Shown: piece by piece, positions 35,688 through 42,965 of the stretch
Numbering within the stretch: position 1 is the stretch's first letter
Layout: each line of letters opens with the position of its first letter
Assembly: GCF_007655005.1 (NCBI RefSeq)
Contig: NZ_SZVW01000006.1
Span: 1-64,000, forward strand
DNA length: 64,000 bases
Direction of reading: 5' to 3'
From: Streptomyces tibetensis
GTDB taxonomy: Bacteria > Actinomycetota > Actinomycetes > Streptomycetales > Streptomycetaceae
Notes under the pieces: model-generated
What the model saw: only the letters and a program-made list of their open reading frames with translations
Told to the model about the DNA's origin: nothing
Databases searched by the model: none
Made by a program: the position numbers and the translations under genes

Positions 35688-36764
35688 CTACCCGGCCTCG
35701 CGGCGCCCCCGATGCCGCCGCCGTAGCAGGAGCACCCCACCCGCAAGGGCGGTGACTCCCGCAGCGGCGGCCCACCCGACGACCTCTTCAGAACCCGTGG
35801 CAGCAAGGTCCCGCCCCGACGCCGGCGAGGGAGAAGCCGGGGCGGTGAAACCTGTATGAGGCCGGGCACCGGACTCCGAGGCGGACGAGTCAGGCGCAGG
35901 CGCAGGCGCCGGGGTCACCGGGCCCGTCACCTTGTCCCGGGTGAACGCGAGCGTCCCGAACCCCAGCTGGTCGAACCCACCGCTGTTGGGCCCGTAGTCC
36001 CCACCCCCGCCCTCGGGCGCGGCCTTGGCGGCCGCCCGCGTGACGTACGACGCCGGCAACCCCCGCCGCTTGGTGTAGTGGTTGGCGATCATCGCCCAGA
36101 TGGGCCGCGTCATCCCCGGATCCGCACGGGCGGCGCGCGCCGCGGTCTCCGCTCCCGACCAGCCGCCGATCGCCCCCTCCTGCCGCGTGTTCGCCGTGTA
36201 CGGCACATTCCCGCCCAGGCTCCACTTGGCCACGTACTGCGCGCCCTTGAGGAACCGGCTGTCGTCGTACCCGTACAGATCGATCCCCTGGTTCCACGCC
36301 ATCTCGCACACCGTGCCCATCAGCCCGACCCCGAGCAGCGCATGCCCCTGGTCCCGCCCGGCCTCGACCCACTCGCCGAGCCCGTCCGCGTGGACGACGG
36401 GGATCGCGTGCCTGACCGACCCCATGCCGTCCCCGTGCTTGAAGTACTCCACGGCCCGCTCCACCACGGCCCGTTCGTCGCAGAAGATCCCGGTCGCGAG
36501 GACGCACGCGATGGCCGTCAGGTCCCAGTTGGGCCAGTAGTTGGTGAGGACGGCGTTGTTGTGACGGTTCAGGAAGTCGTCGCTGAGTGGATGGAAGACG
36601 TGCAGCATCAGCTCCCGCGCCCGCCCGAGGTCGAAGTCCCCGTGGTCCCGCACCAGTTCGGCGGCGTTCGCGAACTGGTAGCCGTACAACCCCGCCGCCA
36701 GGTCGCGTATCTGCGGGGGACGGTGAGGAGACGGCCGGGCGGTGAGGCGATAACAGAAACTGCG
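35688..36764 (-). pseudogene. alginate lyase family protein, 5'-truncated, with LAXTG sorting signal
   Basis: The frame opens at 36764 after an in-frame stop and has no good start codon; TTG 36689 is the first. Homology to the alginate-lyase superfamily begins abruptly at LAAGLYGYQFANAAELV and runs through NYWPNWDLTAIACVLATGIF and DQGHALLGVGLMGTVCEMAW. The usual N-terminal third, with its signal peptide and first catalytic-domain helices, is missing. The C-terminus has a Pro/Ser linker, LAATG sortase signal, a membrane helix and an Arg-rich tail, which make sense only on a secreted protein. I infer a decayed gene. Confidence 0.72.
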
Positions 36765-36769
36765 CTATA
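36764..36769 (+). promoter_or_regulatory. candidate -10 (TATAGT) of the structured RNA
   Basis: TATAGT about 7 bases before the inferred start of the RNA. No strong -35 is visible. It sits on the truncation point of the opposite-strand pseudogene. Confidence 0.4.
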
Positions 36770-36775
36770 GTTGAT

Positions 36776-36924
36776 CTGCGTCCAGTCGCCGGAACTCCGG
36801 TCACCGGACGATGCGTTGGTGGTCCAAGGAAAGACGCCCCACTTCCTGTGGGGAAATGCAGGTGCAAGGCCTGCCCGGCGCTCCAACGAGAACCCGGCCC
36901 TGGGATTCAGGGCCGGGTTCTTTG
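36776..36924 (+). ncRNA. orphan structured RNA, cobalamin-riboswitch-like, with own terminator
   Basis: A closing stem CGCCGG 36787-36792 / CCGGCG 36875-36880 encloses four hairpins: TCCGG/CCGGA 36796-36808, GCGT/ACGC 36813-36837 with inner TTGG/CCAA, CCCCAC/GTGGGG 36837-36853, and GCAGG/CCTGC 36858-36874. The run GGGGAAATGCAGGTGCAAGG resembles the GGGAA...GGTGCAA...CC core of cobalamin riboswitches, but the CCGC-ACTGT B12 box is absent or altered. A terminator follows and no plus-strand gene lies within 600 bases. It may be a variant riboswitch remnant or a stand-alone small RNA. Confidence 0.55.
36890..36920 (+). terminator. terminator of the structured RNA
   Basis: A perfect 13-bp stem (GAACCCGGCCCTG at 36890-36902 with 36908-36920), 5-base loop, followed by TTT. 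One of the clearest U-tracted terminators in the window. Confidence 0.88.
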
Positions 36925-37074
36925 CTGTGTCGCTTCGCCGCGTCGGATCGCCGCGTGGGGTCGCTGTGTCGGCTCGCCGCGTCGGATGAGGTGAGCCGGT
37001 CGGCCGAACCGACTCAGCGAGGCCGGCCGGTCAGCCAAGCCGGCTCCCCGGGATCGCTTCCCGAGATCGGCCAG

Positions 37075-37377
37075 TCAGCCGCGCCGGTCCGCGACCGCCC
37101 ACGACGCCAGCCCCACGGCCCCCGCCACGCCGAACACGGCAGGCCAGGCACCCACCTTCTTCGCCAGCGGATGAGACCCCGCGAAGGCGGCGACATACGC
37201 GGCCGACAACGCCCCCGCGGCCACCCCACCGGCCTGCTGCCGCCACTGCCGGGCGGCCGCCACGCCGGCCACGGCGAGCACGACCCCGCCGAGCGGCCGC
37301 TGCCGGGTCCAGCGGGCCACGCCGTACCCGCCCACGAGCCCGCTCGCGGCGACCACCGCACTGGGAACCTTCGCCAT
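37075..37377 (-). CDS. small conserved membrane protein
   Basis: 100 residues from ATG 37377, with AGGAGG upstream. Hydrophobic Ala/Val/Gly-rich segments (VVAASGLVGGYGVA, LGGVVLAVAGVAAA, GGVAAGALSAAYVAAFAG, PAVFGVAGAVGLASWAV) suggest four short helices. No known domain. It diverges from the hsp20 gene. The gap between it and the RNA terminator (36925-37074) holds only short CGCCGCGTCGG direct repeats. Confidence 0.72.
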   Translation of the reverse strand: MAKVPSAVVAASGLVGGYGVARWTRQRPLGGVVLAVAGVAAARQWRQQAGGVAAGALSAAYVAAFAGSHPLAKKVGAWPAVFGVAGAVGLASWAVADRRG

Positions 37378-37458
37378 ACCTGCCTCCTGCGTCATACACC
37401 CTGATCGGGATCTTGAGGCTAGCCCTCAGGCTCCGGAAACCCGAACCTGAGCCTGGGC

Positions 37459-37487
37459 TTGTCAAGTTTCCTCCTCCGAGCTATATA
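37459..37487 (+). promoter_or_regulatory. strong sigma-70-type promoter of hsp20
   Basis: TTGTCA (37459-37464) and TATATA (37482-37487) with exactly 17 bases between. A dyad CTTGAG/CCTCAG near 37412-37430, resembling but not matching the HspR HAIR element, lies just upstream. Confidence 0.7.
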
Positions 37488-37545
37488 AGAAGACGCAGAA
37501 CTCGTAGGGCATCGCACCCACTGCACCTGAAGAGAGGAGTGACCA

Positions 37546-37977
37546 GTGATGCTCATGCGCACGGACCCCTTCCGTGAACTCGACCGACTGACCCAGCAGG
37601 TCTTCGGCCCCGCCGCCGCCCGCCCGACGGCGATGGCGATGGACGCCTACCGCTCCGGGGACGACTTCTTCGTCCACTTCGACCTCCCCGGCATCGACCC
37701 CGAGACGATCGAGCTGGACGTCGAGCGCAACGTCCTGAACGTCCGAGCCGAGCGCAGGTCCCCCGCCCCCGACGGCGCGGAACCGCTCGTCGCCGAGCGC
37801 CCCACCGGCACCTTCACGCGCCAGCTGTTCCTCGGCGACACACTCGACACGGAGCGCATCGACGCCTCGTACGAGGCCGGCGTCCTGACCCTGCGCATCC
37901 CGGTGGCCGAGCAGGCCAAGCCGCGCCGCATCCAGATCTCGGGCGGCGACGACACACGCAGGCAGCTCAGCAGCTGA
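37546..37977 (+). CDS. Hsp20/alpha-crystallin small heat-shock protein
   Basis: 143 residues. GTG 37546 and ATG 37549 are both close to AGGAG. Short N-terminal arm ([15 protein letters not shown]), alpha-crystallin domain ([24 protein letters not shown], then the conserved [14 protein letters not shown] and [12 protein letters not shown]), and a C-terminal tail with basic residues. An ATP-independent holdase for unfolding proteins. DUF2267 and hydrolase genes follow on the same strand. Confidence 0.93.
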   Translation: MMLMRTDPFRELDRLTQQVFGPAAARPTAMAMDAYRSGDDFFVHFDLPGIDPETIELDVERNVLNVRAERRSPAPDGAEPLVAERPTGTFTRQLFLGDTLDTERIDASYEAGVLTLRIPVAEQAKPRRIQISGGDDTRRQLSS

Positions 37978-38007
37978 CCTCACCGCACGCCCACAGGCAG
38001 GTCGCGC

Positions 38008-38118
38008 CGTCGGCCCGAGCCGGCGGCGCGACACCCGCACGCACGCCGGCCCGAGCCCGGCGGCGCGACACCCGCACGCACGCCGGCCCGAGCCCGGCGG
38101 CGCGACACCCGCACGCAC
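38008..38118. repeat. three tandem 37-bp repeats
   Basis: Copies at 38008-38044 (slightly diverged), 38045-38081 and 38082-38118 (identical). Each contains GGCCCGAGCCCGGCGGCGCG and ends in ACACCCGCACGCAC. Each copy has an inner GC-rich dyad. Located between hsp20 and the DUF2267 gene; no coding role. Confidence 0.92.
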
Positions 38119-38149
38119 CCCCGCACACACCCGGAGGAAAACCCCACAC

Positions 38150-38611
38150 ATGAGCACGACGACGGTGCCCCGTGTGACGACGAGACGCGCCCCTCAGGCC
38201 GCCGCCGCCGACGACGGCTGGTCCCAGCTGGCCGAAGCGGTCCGCGAGTCGGGCCTGTACCCCACCCGGGCGAAGGCGGAACAGGTCACCCGTACGGTCC
38301 TGGCCGCCCTCGGCACCCACGTCACCGGCGACGAACGGGTCGACCTGGCTCGGGCCCTGCCCGCGGAGGCCGCCAGGCTGATCGCTTCCCAGATCCCGGC
38401 CACACACCGCCTCACGGCCGCACGGTTCGTCGACGAGGTCGCCTCACGCACTCCGGGAGCGACGCCCGCCACGGCCCGCTGGGACGTCAGCTCGGTCCTG
38501 GGCGCTCTGCCGCCCTTCATCGGCGACGACCTGGTCACCCGCATCCTGGCCCAACTCCCCACGGGCTACGCCCTCCTGTTCGGCCGAGCGGACCTGACAC
38601 CGGTGTCGTAG
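38150..38611 (+). CDS. DUF2267 family protein
   Basis: 153 residues. Helical protein with repeated segments typical of DUF2267 (WSQLAEAVRESGLYPTRAKAEQVTRTVLAALGTHVTGDERVDLARALP, then RFVDEVASRTPGAT...ALPPFIGDDLVTRILAQLP). GGAGG lies ~9 bases before the ATG. Family members are often near stress genes, consistent with hsp20 upstream. Function unknown. Confidence 0.87.
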   Translation: MSTTTVPRVTTRRAPQAAAADDGWSQLAEAVRESGLYPTRAKAEQVTRTVLAALGTHVTGDERVDLARALPAEAARLIASQIPATHRLTAARFVDEVASRTPGATPATARWDVSSVLGALPPFIGDDLVTRILAQLPTGYALLFGRADLTPVS

Positions 38612-38709
38612 GCTCCTGACGGGAGACGAGACGTACGACGGCCACCACTGCACACACAGGGGTGGCCGTCGACGCGGATGCCGGTCCAGCCGACGACAAG
38701 GGGGGCTCA

Positions 38710-39516
38710 TTGACCCGCACGACGACGGGAACCCTCACCACCCCCGACGGCACCCGCATCGCCCACAGGGACCACCACCCGGCCGTCGAGCCCACGCCGA
38801 CGACTCGGTTCCTGCTCCTGCACGGCCTGGCGGGCCACCAGGGCGAGTGGGACACCCTCGCCGCGCACCTGTCCGCCGACGGCCACCGCGTGGTGACGTA
38901 CGACGCACGAGGTCACGGGGCCAGCACCCGCACACCGGCGACCACGACCCGCGAGGCCCACGTCCAGGACGCCACAGCCCTCGTCCGGCGACTGGACCTG
39001 GCCCCCGTAACCCTCCTCGGCCAATCCCTCGGCGGCCACACGGCGATGCTGCCGGCGGCGTCCCACCCCCACCTGGTGAAGTCCCTGATCCTGATCGAAG
39101 CGGGTCCCGCGGGCCCGGCCCCCGAACTCCCGGCTCAGATCGCGACCTGGCTGGACGGCTGGCCGACCCCGTTCAAGTCCCTGGAGGAGGCGGAATCCTT
39201 CCTCGGCCACGAGGCATGGACGAGGACGCTGGAGCAGCGAGCCGACGGCTGGCACCCCACATGGGACCGCACCACGATCATCGACACGATCGCCGAACTG
39301 GCCACCACCGCCTACTGGGACGAGTGGTCCCGCATCACCTGTCCCACGCTCCTCATTCAGGGCGAACAGGGCACGATGCGCCCCGACGAACCGTCCACGA
39401 TGCTCGCCCACCGCCCGGACACGGTGACGGTGCGCATCCCCGGGGCGGCCCACGACGTCCACTTGGACCAGCCGACGCGCCTCCACGAGGCGATCGCCGC
39501 CTTCCTGCTCGGCTGA
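38710..39516 (+). CDS. alpha/beta hydrolase
   Basis: 268 residues from TTG 38710 (GGGGGG upstream); GTG 38662 would add 16 residues. HGLAGHQGEW is the oxyanion region, GQSLGGHTAM the nucleophile elbow, IRIPGAAHDVHL near the end supplies the catalytic His, and an Asp is expected near EPSTMLAHRPD. Cytoplasmic esterase, lipase or related hydrolase; the substrate is not apparent. Confidence 0.88.
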   Translation: MTRTTTGTLTTPDGTRIAHRDHHPAVEPTPTTRFLLLHGLAGHQGEWDTLAAHLSADGHRVVTYDARGHGASTRTPATTTREAHVQDATALVRRLDLAPVTLLGQSLGGHTAMLPAASHPHLVKSLILIEAGPAGPAPELPAQIATWLDGWPTPFKSLEEAESFLGHEAWTRTLEQRADGWHPTWDRTTIIDTIAELATTAYWDEWSRITCPTLLIQGEQGTMRPDEPSTMLAHRPDTVTVRIPGAAHDVHLDQPTRLHEAIAAFLLG

Positions 39517-39699
39517 AGGACGCGCTCACCTCTGCGGCCGGCACCTCGGCCGATGTCCCGCCCGCGGCGGAACCGGCCGCTCCGTGCCCTGCCGGTTCAC
39601 CTGCAACAACCTCGCCGATGCCCGCTTTTGTGCTGCATCGAGCTCCGGGTCACAACTGAACCCACACGAAACAAGGTCTTGTCGCTGACTTAAAACGAT

Positions 39700-39712
39700 G
39701 GTTATTTTAACC
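39700..39712. promoter_or_regulatory. AT-rich dyad upstream of the sugar ABC operon
   Basis: GGTTATTTTAACC is a perfect inverted repeat (5-base arms, 3-base centre) in an unusually AT-rich patch, 72 bases before the first gene. Candidate operator for a sugar regulator not encoded in the window. Confidence 0.5.
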
Positions 39713-39783
39713 GCCATTCGAAGTCCGGCCTGATCATCCGGGCGACCTCAAGGCGTGTGCATGTCTCAAGGAAGGGCAGTGCC

Positions 39784-41070
39784 ATGACGCTTGACAGTGC
39801 GCGGTTTTCTCGTCGGGGTTTTCTGGGTCTGGGAGTCGCGGCGGGGGTCATCACGCTGACGGCGTGCGGGTCCGGTGCCGGTGCGAGCGACGCCCCGCTG
39901 GTGATGACGGTGTGGGGCGGCGACCCCGACCGCAAGACGTATCAGGCCCGCATCGACCTGCTGGTCAAGAAGCACCCGGACCTGAAGGTCAAGCTGCAGC
40001 TGATCCCGGGCGACGCCTACCCGCAGAAGGTGCAGACGATGATCGCCGGCGGCACCGGGCCGGACATCATGCAGGTCGCCGAGAGCGTCAACACGTACTC
40101 CAGCAAGGGCCAGTTGCTGCCCCTCGACGACCTCGCCAAGCAGGCGAAGCTCGACCCCGAGCAGCGGTTCGGTCCGGCGGGCTCGCTCTACACGTACCAG
40201 GACAAGCTGTATGCGATCCCGGACCGCTCCGGCGCGGTCACCGTGTTCTACAACAAGGACATGTTCGACAAGAAGGGCATCAAGGCCCCCACGGCGGACT
40301 GGACCTGGGACGACGCCCTCGACGCGTTCAAGGAGCTGACGGTCCCCGGCAAGGTGTGGGGATACAGCGGTGCCGAATGGTTTCCGCAGTGGTGGAGTCT
40401 CGCCTACCAGAACGGCGGCACCATCATCGACGCCCAGGGCCGGCCCGCGGTCGACAGCGACGAGGTGGTCGAGGCGCTCCAGTGGGCGGGCGACCTGGTC
40501 TTCAAGCACAAGGTGGTGCCGAGCAAGGCGGACTACGCCGACATGGGCCCCGACATCGGCGGCGACCAGGCGTTCCCCAACCAGAAGGTCGCCACCCACG
40601 CCAACGGCTTCTGGGTCATGTCCGGCCTGACGAAGGTGAAGTTCGGCTGGGACATCGCGCCCATGTGGCGCGGCAAGAAGCAGGCCGTGTCGGCGTTCGG
40701 CAGCGGACTGGCCATCTCCCGCACCTCCAAGCAGCGCGACAACGCCTTCAAGGCGATCGACTTCCTCACCTCCGCCGAGGCCCAGAAGGTGATCATCGCC
40801 TCCGGCCAGGACGTGCCGGCCGACCTGGAGGTGCAGAAGAGCCAGGCCTTCCTCAAGCCGTCGTGGATGAAGACGGACGTCGACATGGGCGTGTTCGCCG
40901 AGTCGAGCGCGTTCGTCTTCCGGGCGCCGTTCATCCCCGAGTGGAACCAGATGATCGACACGATCTCCAACGGCCTCGCCGACTTCTGGCTCGGCAAGGA
41001 GCGCAGCGCCAAGAAGGCGCTGACCGCCGTGCAGAAGGACCTCGAGTCCCTCATCAAGTCCGGGGCATGA
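39784..41070 (+). CDS. ABC sugar importer, solute-binding lipoprotein
   Basis: 428 residues. Tat-type signal (RFSRRGFLGLGVAAGVITL) with lipobox LTACG, so a folded lipoprotein exported by Tat. The mature part is a family-1 solute-binding protein (VMTVWGGDPDR, MIAGGTGPDIMQV, AIPDRSGAVTVFYNKDMF, SGLAISRTSKQRDNAFKAIDFL). Start ATG 39784 is preceded by GGAAGGG. It heads an operon with two permeases and a GH35 enzyme, implying beta-galactoside or galacto-oligosaccharide uptake. Confidence 0.92.
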   Translation: MTLDSARFSRRGFLGLGVAAGVITLTACGSGAGASDAPLVMTVWGGDPDRKTYQARIDLLVKKHPDLKVKLQLIPGDAYPQKVQTMIAGGTGPDIMQVAESVNTYSSKGQLLPLDDLAKQAKLDPEQRFGPAGSLYTYQDKLYAIPDRSGAVTVFYNKDMFDKKGIKAPTADWTWDDALDAFKELTVPGKVWGYSGAEWFPQWWSLAYQNGGTIIDAQGRPAVDSDEVVEALQWAGDLVFKHKVVPSKADYADMGPDIGGDQAFPNQKVATHANGFWVMSGLTKVKFGWDIAPMWRGKKQAVSAFGSGLAISRTSKQRDNAFKAIDFLTSAEAQKVIIASGQDVPADLEVQKSQAFLKPSWMKTDVDMGVFAESSAFVFRAPFIPEWNQMIDTISNGLADFWLGKERSAKKALTAVQKDLESLIKSGA

Positions 41071-41076
41071 CCGGCT

Positions 41077-42048
41077 GTGGCAACCTCGACCGCCCCGAAG
41101 GCCGTCCCCACGGCCGCGGAGACGCCCCCCTCACCCAGGAAGCCCAAGCTCTCCAAGCGCCGGCGCCGTGAGGCGCTCTCCTTCTACCTGTTCATCTCGC
41201 CGTGGGTGATCGGCTTCCTGGTCTTCCTGCTCGGGCCGATGATCGCGTCGGTCTACTACTCCCTGACCGACTGGGACTCCTTCAACCCGCCGAAGTGGGT
41301 CGGCTTCCAGAACTACGTCACGGCCCTCACCGACGACCCGGTGTTCTGGAAGGCCCTGGGGAACACCTTCTACTACGCGGCGATCTCGGTCCCGCTGGGC
41401 CTGGTGCTCGGGCTCTGGCTGGCCAACCTGCTCAACAAGCAGGTCAGGGCCCGCAAGTTGTTCCGCACCCTGATCTACCTGCCGACGCTGATTCCGCTGG
41501 TCGCCACGGCGATGATCTTCCGGATGGTGCTCGCGCCGAACGGCCCGATCAACGACTTCCTCGGCCTGTTCGGACTCTCGGGCCCCAACTGGCTGCTCGA
41601 CGGCCCCTGGGTCAAGCCCGCCCTGATCCTGATGTCGGCGTGGGGCGCGGGTGCCGCGACCGTGCTGCTGCTCGCCGCGATGAAGGGCATCCCGCGTGAG
41701 CTGTACGAGGCGGCCGAGGTCGACGGCGCGAGCGCGACGCGGCAGTTCTGGAGCATCACGCTGCCGCATCTGACGCCCATCATCTTCTTCAACCTGATCA
41801 TGGGCCTGATCAACGCGTTCCAGATCTTCTCGCAGGTCTACATCCTCATCCCCAAGGGCAAGAACCCCGCCGGCTACGACGCGGCCCAGACCATGGTGCC
41901 GCTCCTGTTCGACCAGGCGTTCAGCTACTACCGCATGGGCTACGCCTCGGCGATCTCCTGGCTGCTGTTCCTGGTGATCCTGGTGTTCACGGTGATCGCC
42001 TTCCGCACCACCCGGCGCTGGGTGTTCTACGAGACCGAGGTGAAGTGA
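41077..42048 (+). CDS. ABC sugar importer permease (MalF-like)
   Basis: 323 residues, GTG start 6 bases after the binding-protein stop. About six helices; the EAA loop appears as PRELYEAAEVDGASATRQFWSITLPHL, which docks the shared ATPase (usually MsiK in Streptomyces). No ATP-binding gene is in this operon, in line with use of a common MsiK. Cytoplasmic N-terminus is Lys/Arg-rich. Confidence 0.93.
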   Translation: MATSTAPKAVPTAAETPPSPRKPKLSKRRRREALSFYLFISPWVIGFLVFLLGPMIASVYYSLTDWDSFNPPKWVGFQNYVTALTDDPVFWKALGNTFYYAAISVPLGLVLGLWLANLLNKQVRARKLFRTLIYLPTLIPLVATAMIFRMVLAPNGPINDFLGLFGLSGPNWLLDGPWVKPALILMSAWGAGAATVLLLAAMKGIPRELYEAAEVDGASATRQFWSITLPHLTPIIFFNLIMGLINAFQIFSQVYILIPKGKNPAGYDAAQTMVPLLFDQAFSYYRMGYASAISWLLFLVILVFTVIAFRTTRRWVFYETEVK

Positions 42049-42965
42049 TGGCGACCCTGGCGACCCCTGTCCGCAAGCGCGGACACGAGGACCGGCCCGC
42101 GAAGGAGCAGGCCCCCGCCGTACGGGCGTTCCGCGCGACGCCGTTCACCTACGGCACCCTGCTGATCGTCGCGGCGATCCTGACCACCCCGCTGGTCTTC
42201 GTCGGTTCGATCGCCCTGTCCAGCGACGCCACCGTGAACAACGGCGCGTTCACGATCATCCCGCGCGAGTTCCACTGGGACAATTTCGCCCGGGTCTTCA
42301 GCACCGAACTGCCGGTGGGCACCTTCCTGCTCAACTCGGTGCTCATCTCGCTGTTCTCGGTGGCGGGGCAGGTCCTCTCCAGCGGCCTGGTCGGCTACGC
42401 GTTCGCCCGCCTGCGGGCGCCGGGCAAGAACACGATGTTCCTCATCGTCATCGCCACGATGATGATCCCGACGCAGATCACGATGATCCCCCAGTTCATC
42501 CTGTTCCGGGACCTGGGCTGGGTGAACACCTTCCTGCCGCTGATCGTGCCGAACTTCTTCTCCAACGCCTTCAACGTCTTCCTGGTACGGCAGTTCGTCT
42601 CCCGGCTGCCCAGCGAGCTCGACGAGGCCGCCATGATGGACGGCCTGAGCTTCTTCGGCATCTACCGGCGGATCATGTTCCCCATGCTCAGGCCCGTCCT
42701 GATCGCCATCGGCATCTTCACGCTCACCCACACCTGGGGCGACTTCATGGGCCCCCTGATCTACCTCAACGACGAGTCGAAGATGCCGCTCGCCCTGGGC
42801 GTGCAGTACATCACCGCCACCTCGCAGGCGGGCCAGGCACCGCCCTGGAACCTGGTGATGGTCGGCTCGATCCTGCTCGCCCTGCCGATGATCCTCGTCT
42901 ACTACCTCGGCCAGAAGTACCTGTACGAAATGGACATCAGCGGCGGAAGCGCGGGAGTCAAGTGA
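42045..42965 (+). CDS. ABC sugar importer permease (MalG-like)
   Basis: 306 residues; GTG 42045 or ATG 42048, both overlapping the previous stop. Six helices; EAA loop is PSELDEAAMMDGLSFFGIYRRIMFPML. The C-terminus ends SGGSAGVK just as the beta-galactosidase gene begins (GTGA overlap). Pairs with the MalF-like subunit to form the pore. Confidence 0.93.
   Translation: MMATLATPVRKRGHEDRPAKEQAPAVRAFRATPFTYGTLLIVAAILTTPLVFVGSIALSSDATVNNGAFTIIPREFHWDNFARVFSTELPVGTFLLNSVLISLFSVAGQVLSSGLVGYAFARLRAPGKNTMFLIVIATMMIPTQITMIPQFILFRDLGWVNTFLPLIVPNFFSNAFNVFLVRQFVSRLPSELDEAAMMDGLSFFGIYRRIMFPMLRPVLIAIGIFTLTHTWGDFMGPLIYLNDESKMPLALGVQYITATSQAGQAPPWNLVMVGSILLALPMILVYYLGQKYLYEMDISGGSAGVK

Noticed and set aside
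36858..36880. T-arm-like hairpin as a tRNA remnant
   Set aside because: The loop is TGCAAGG rather than TTCRANY and no anticodon arm can be folded; the wider structure fits a riboswitch-like RNA better.
37412..37430. HspR HAIR element upstream of hsp20
   Set aside because: Arms and spacing differ from CTTGAGT-N7-ACTCAAG, so it is noted only as a weak dyad.
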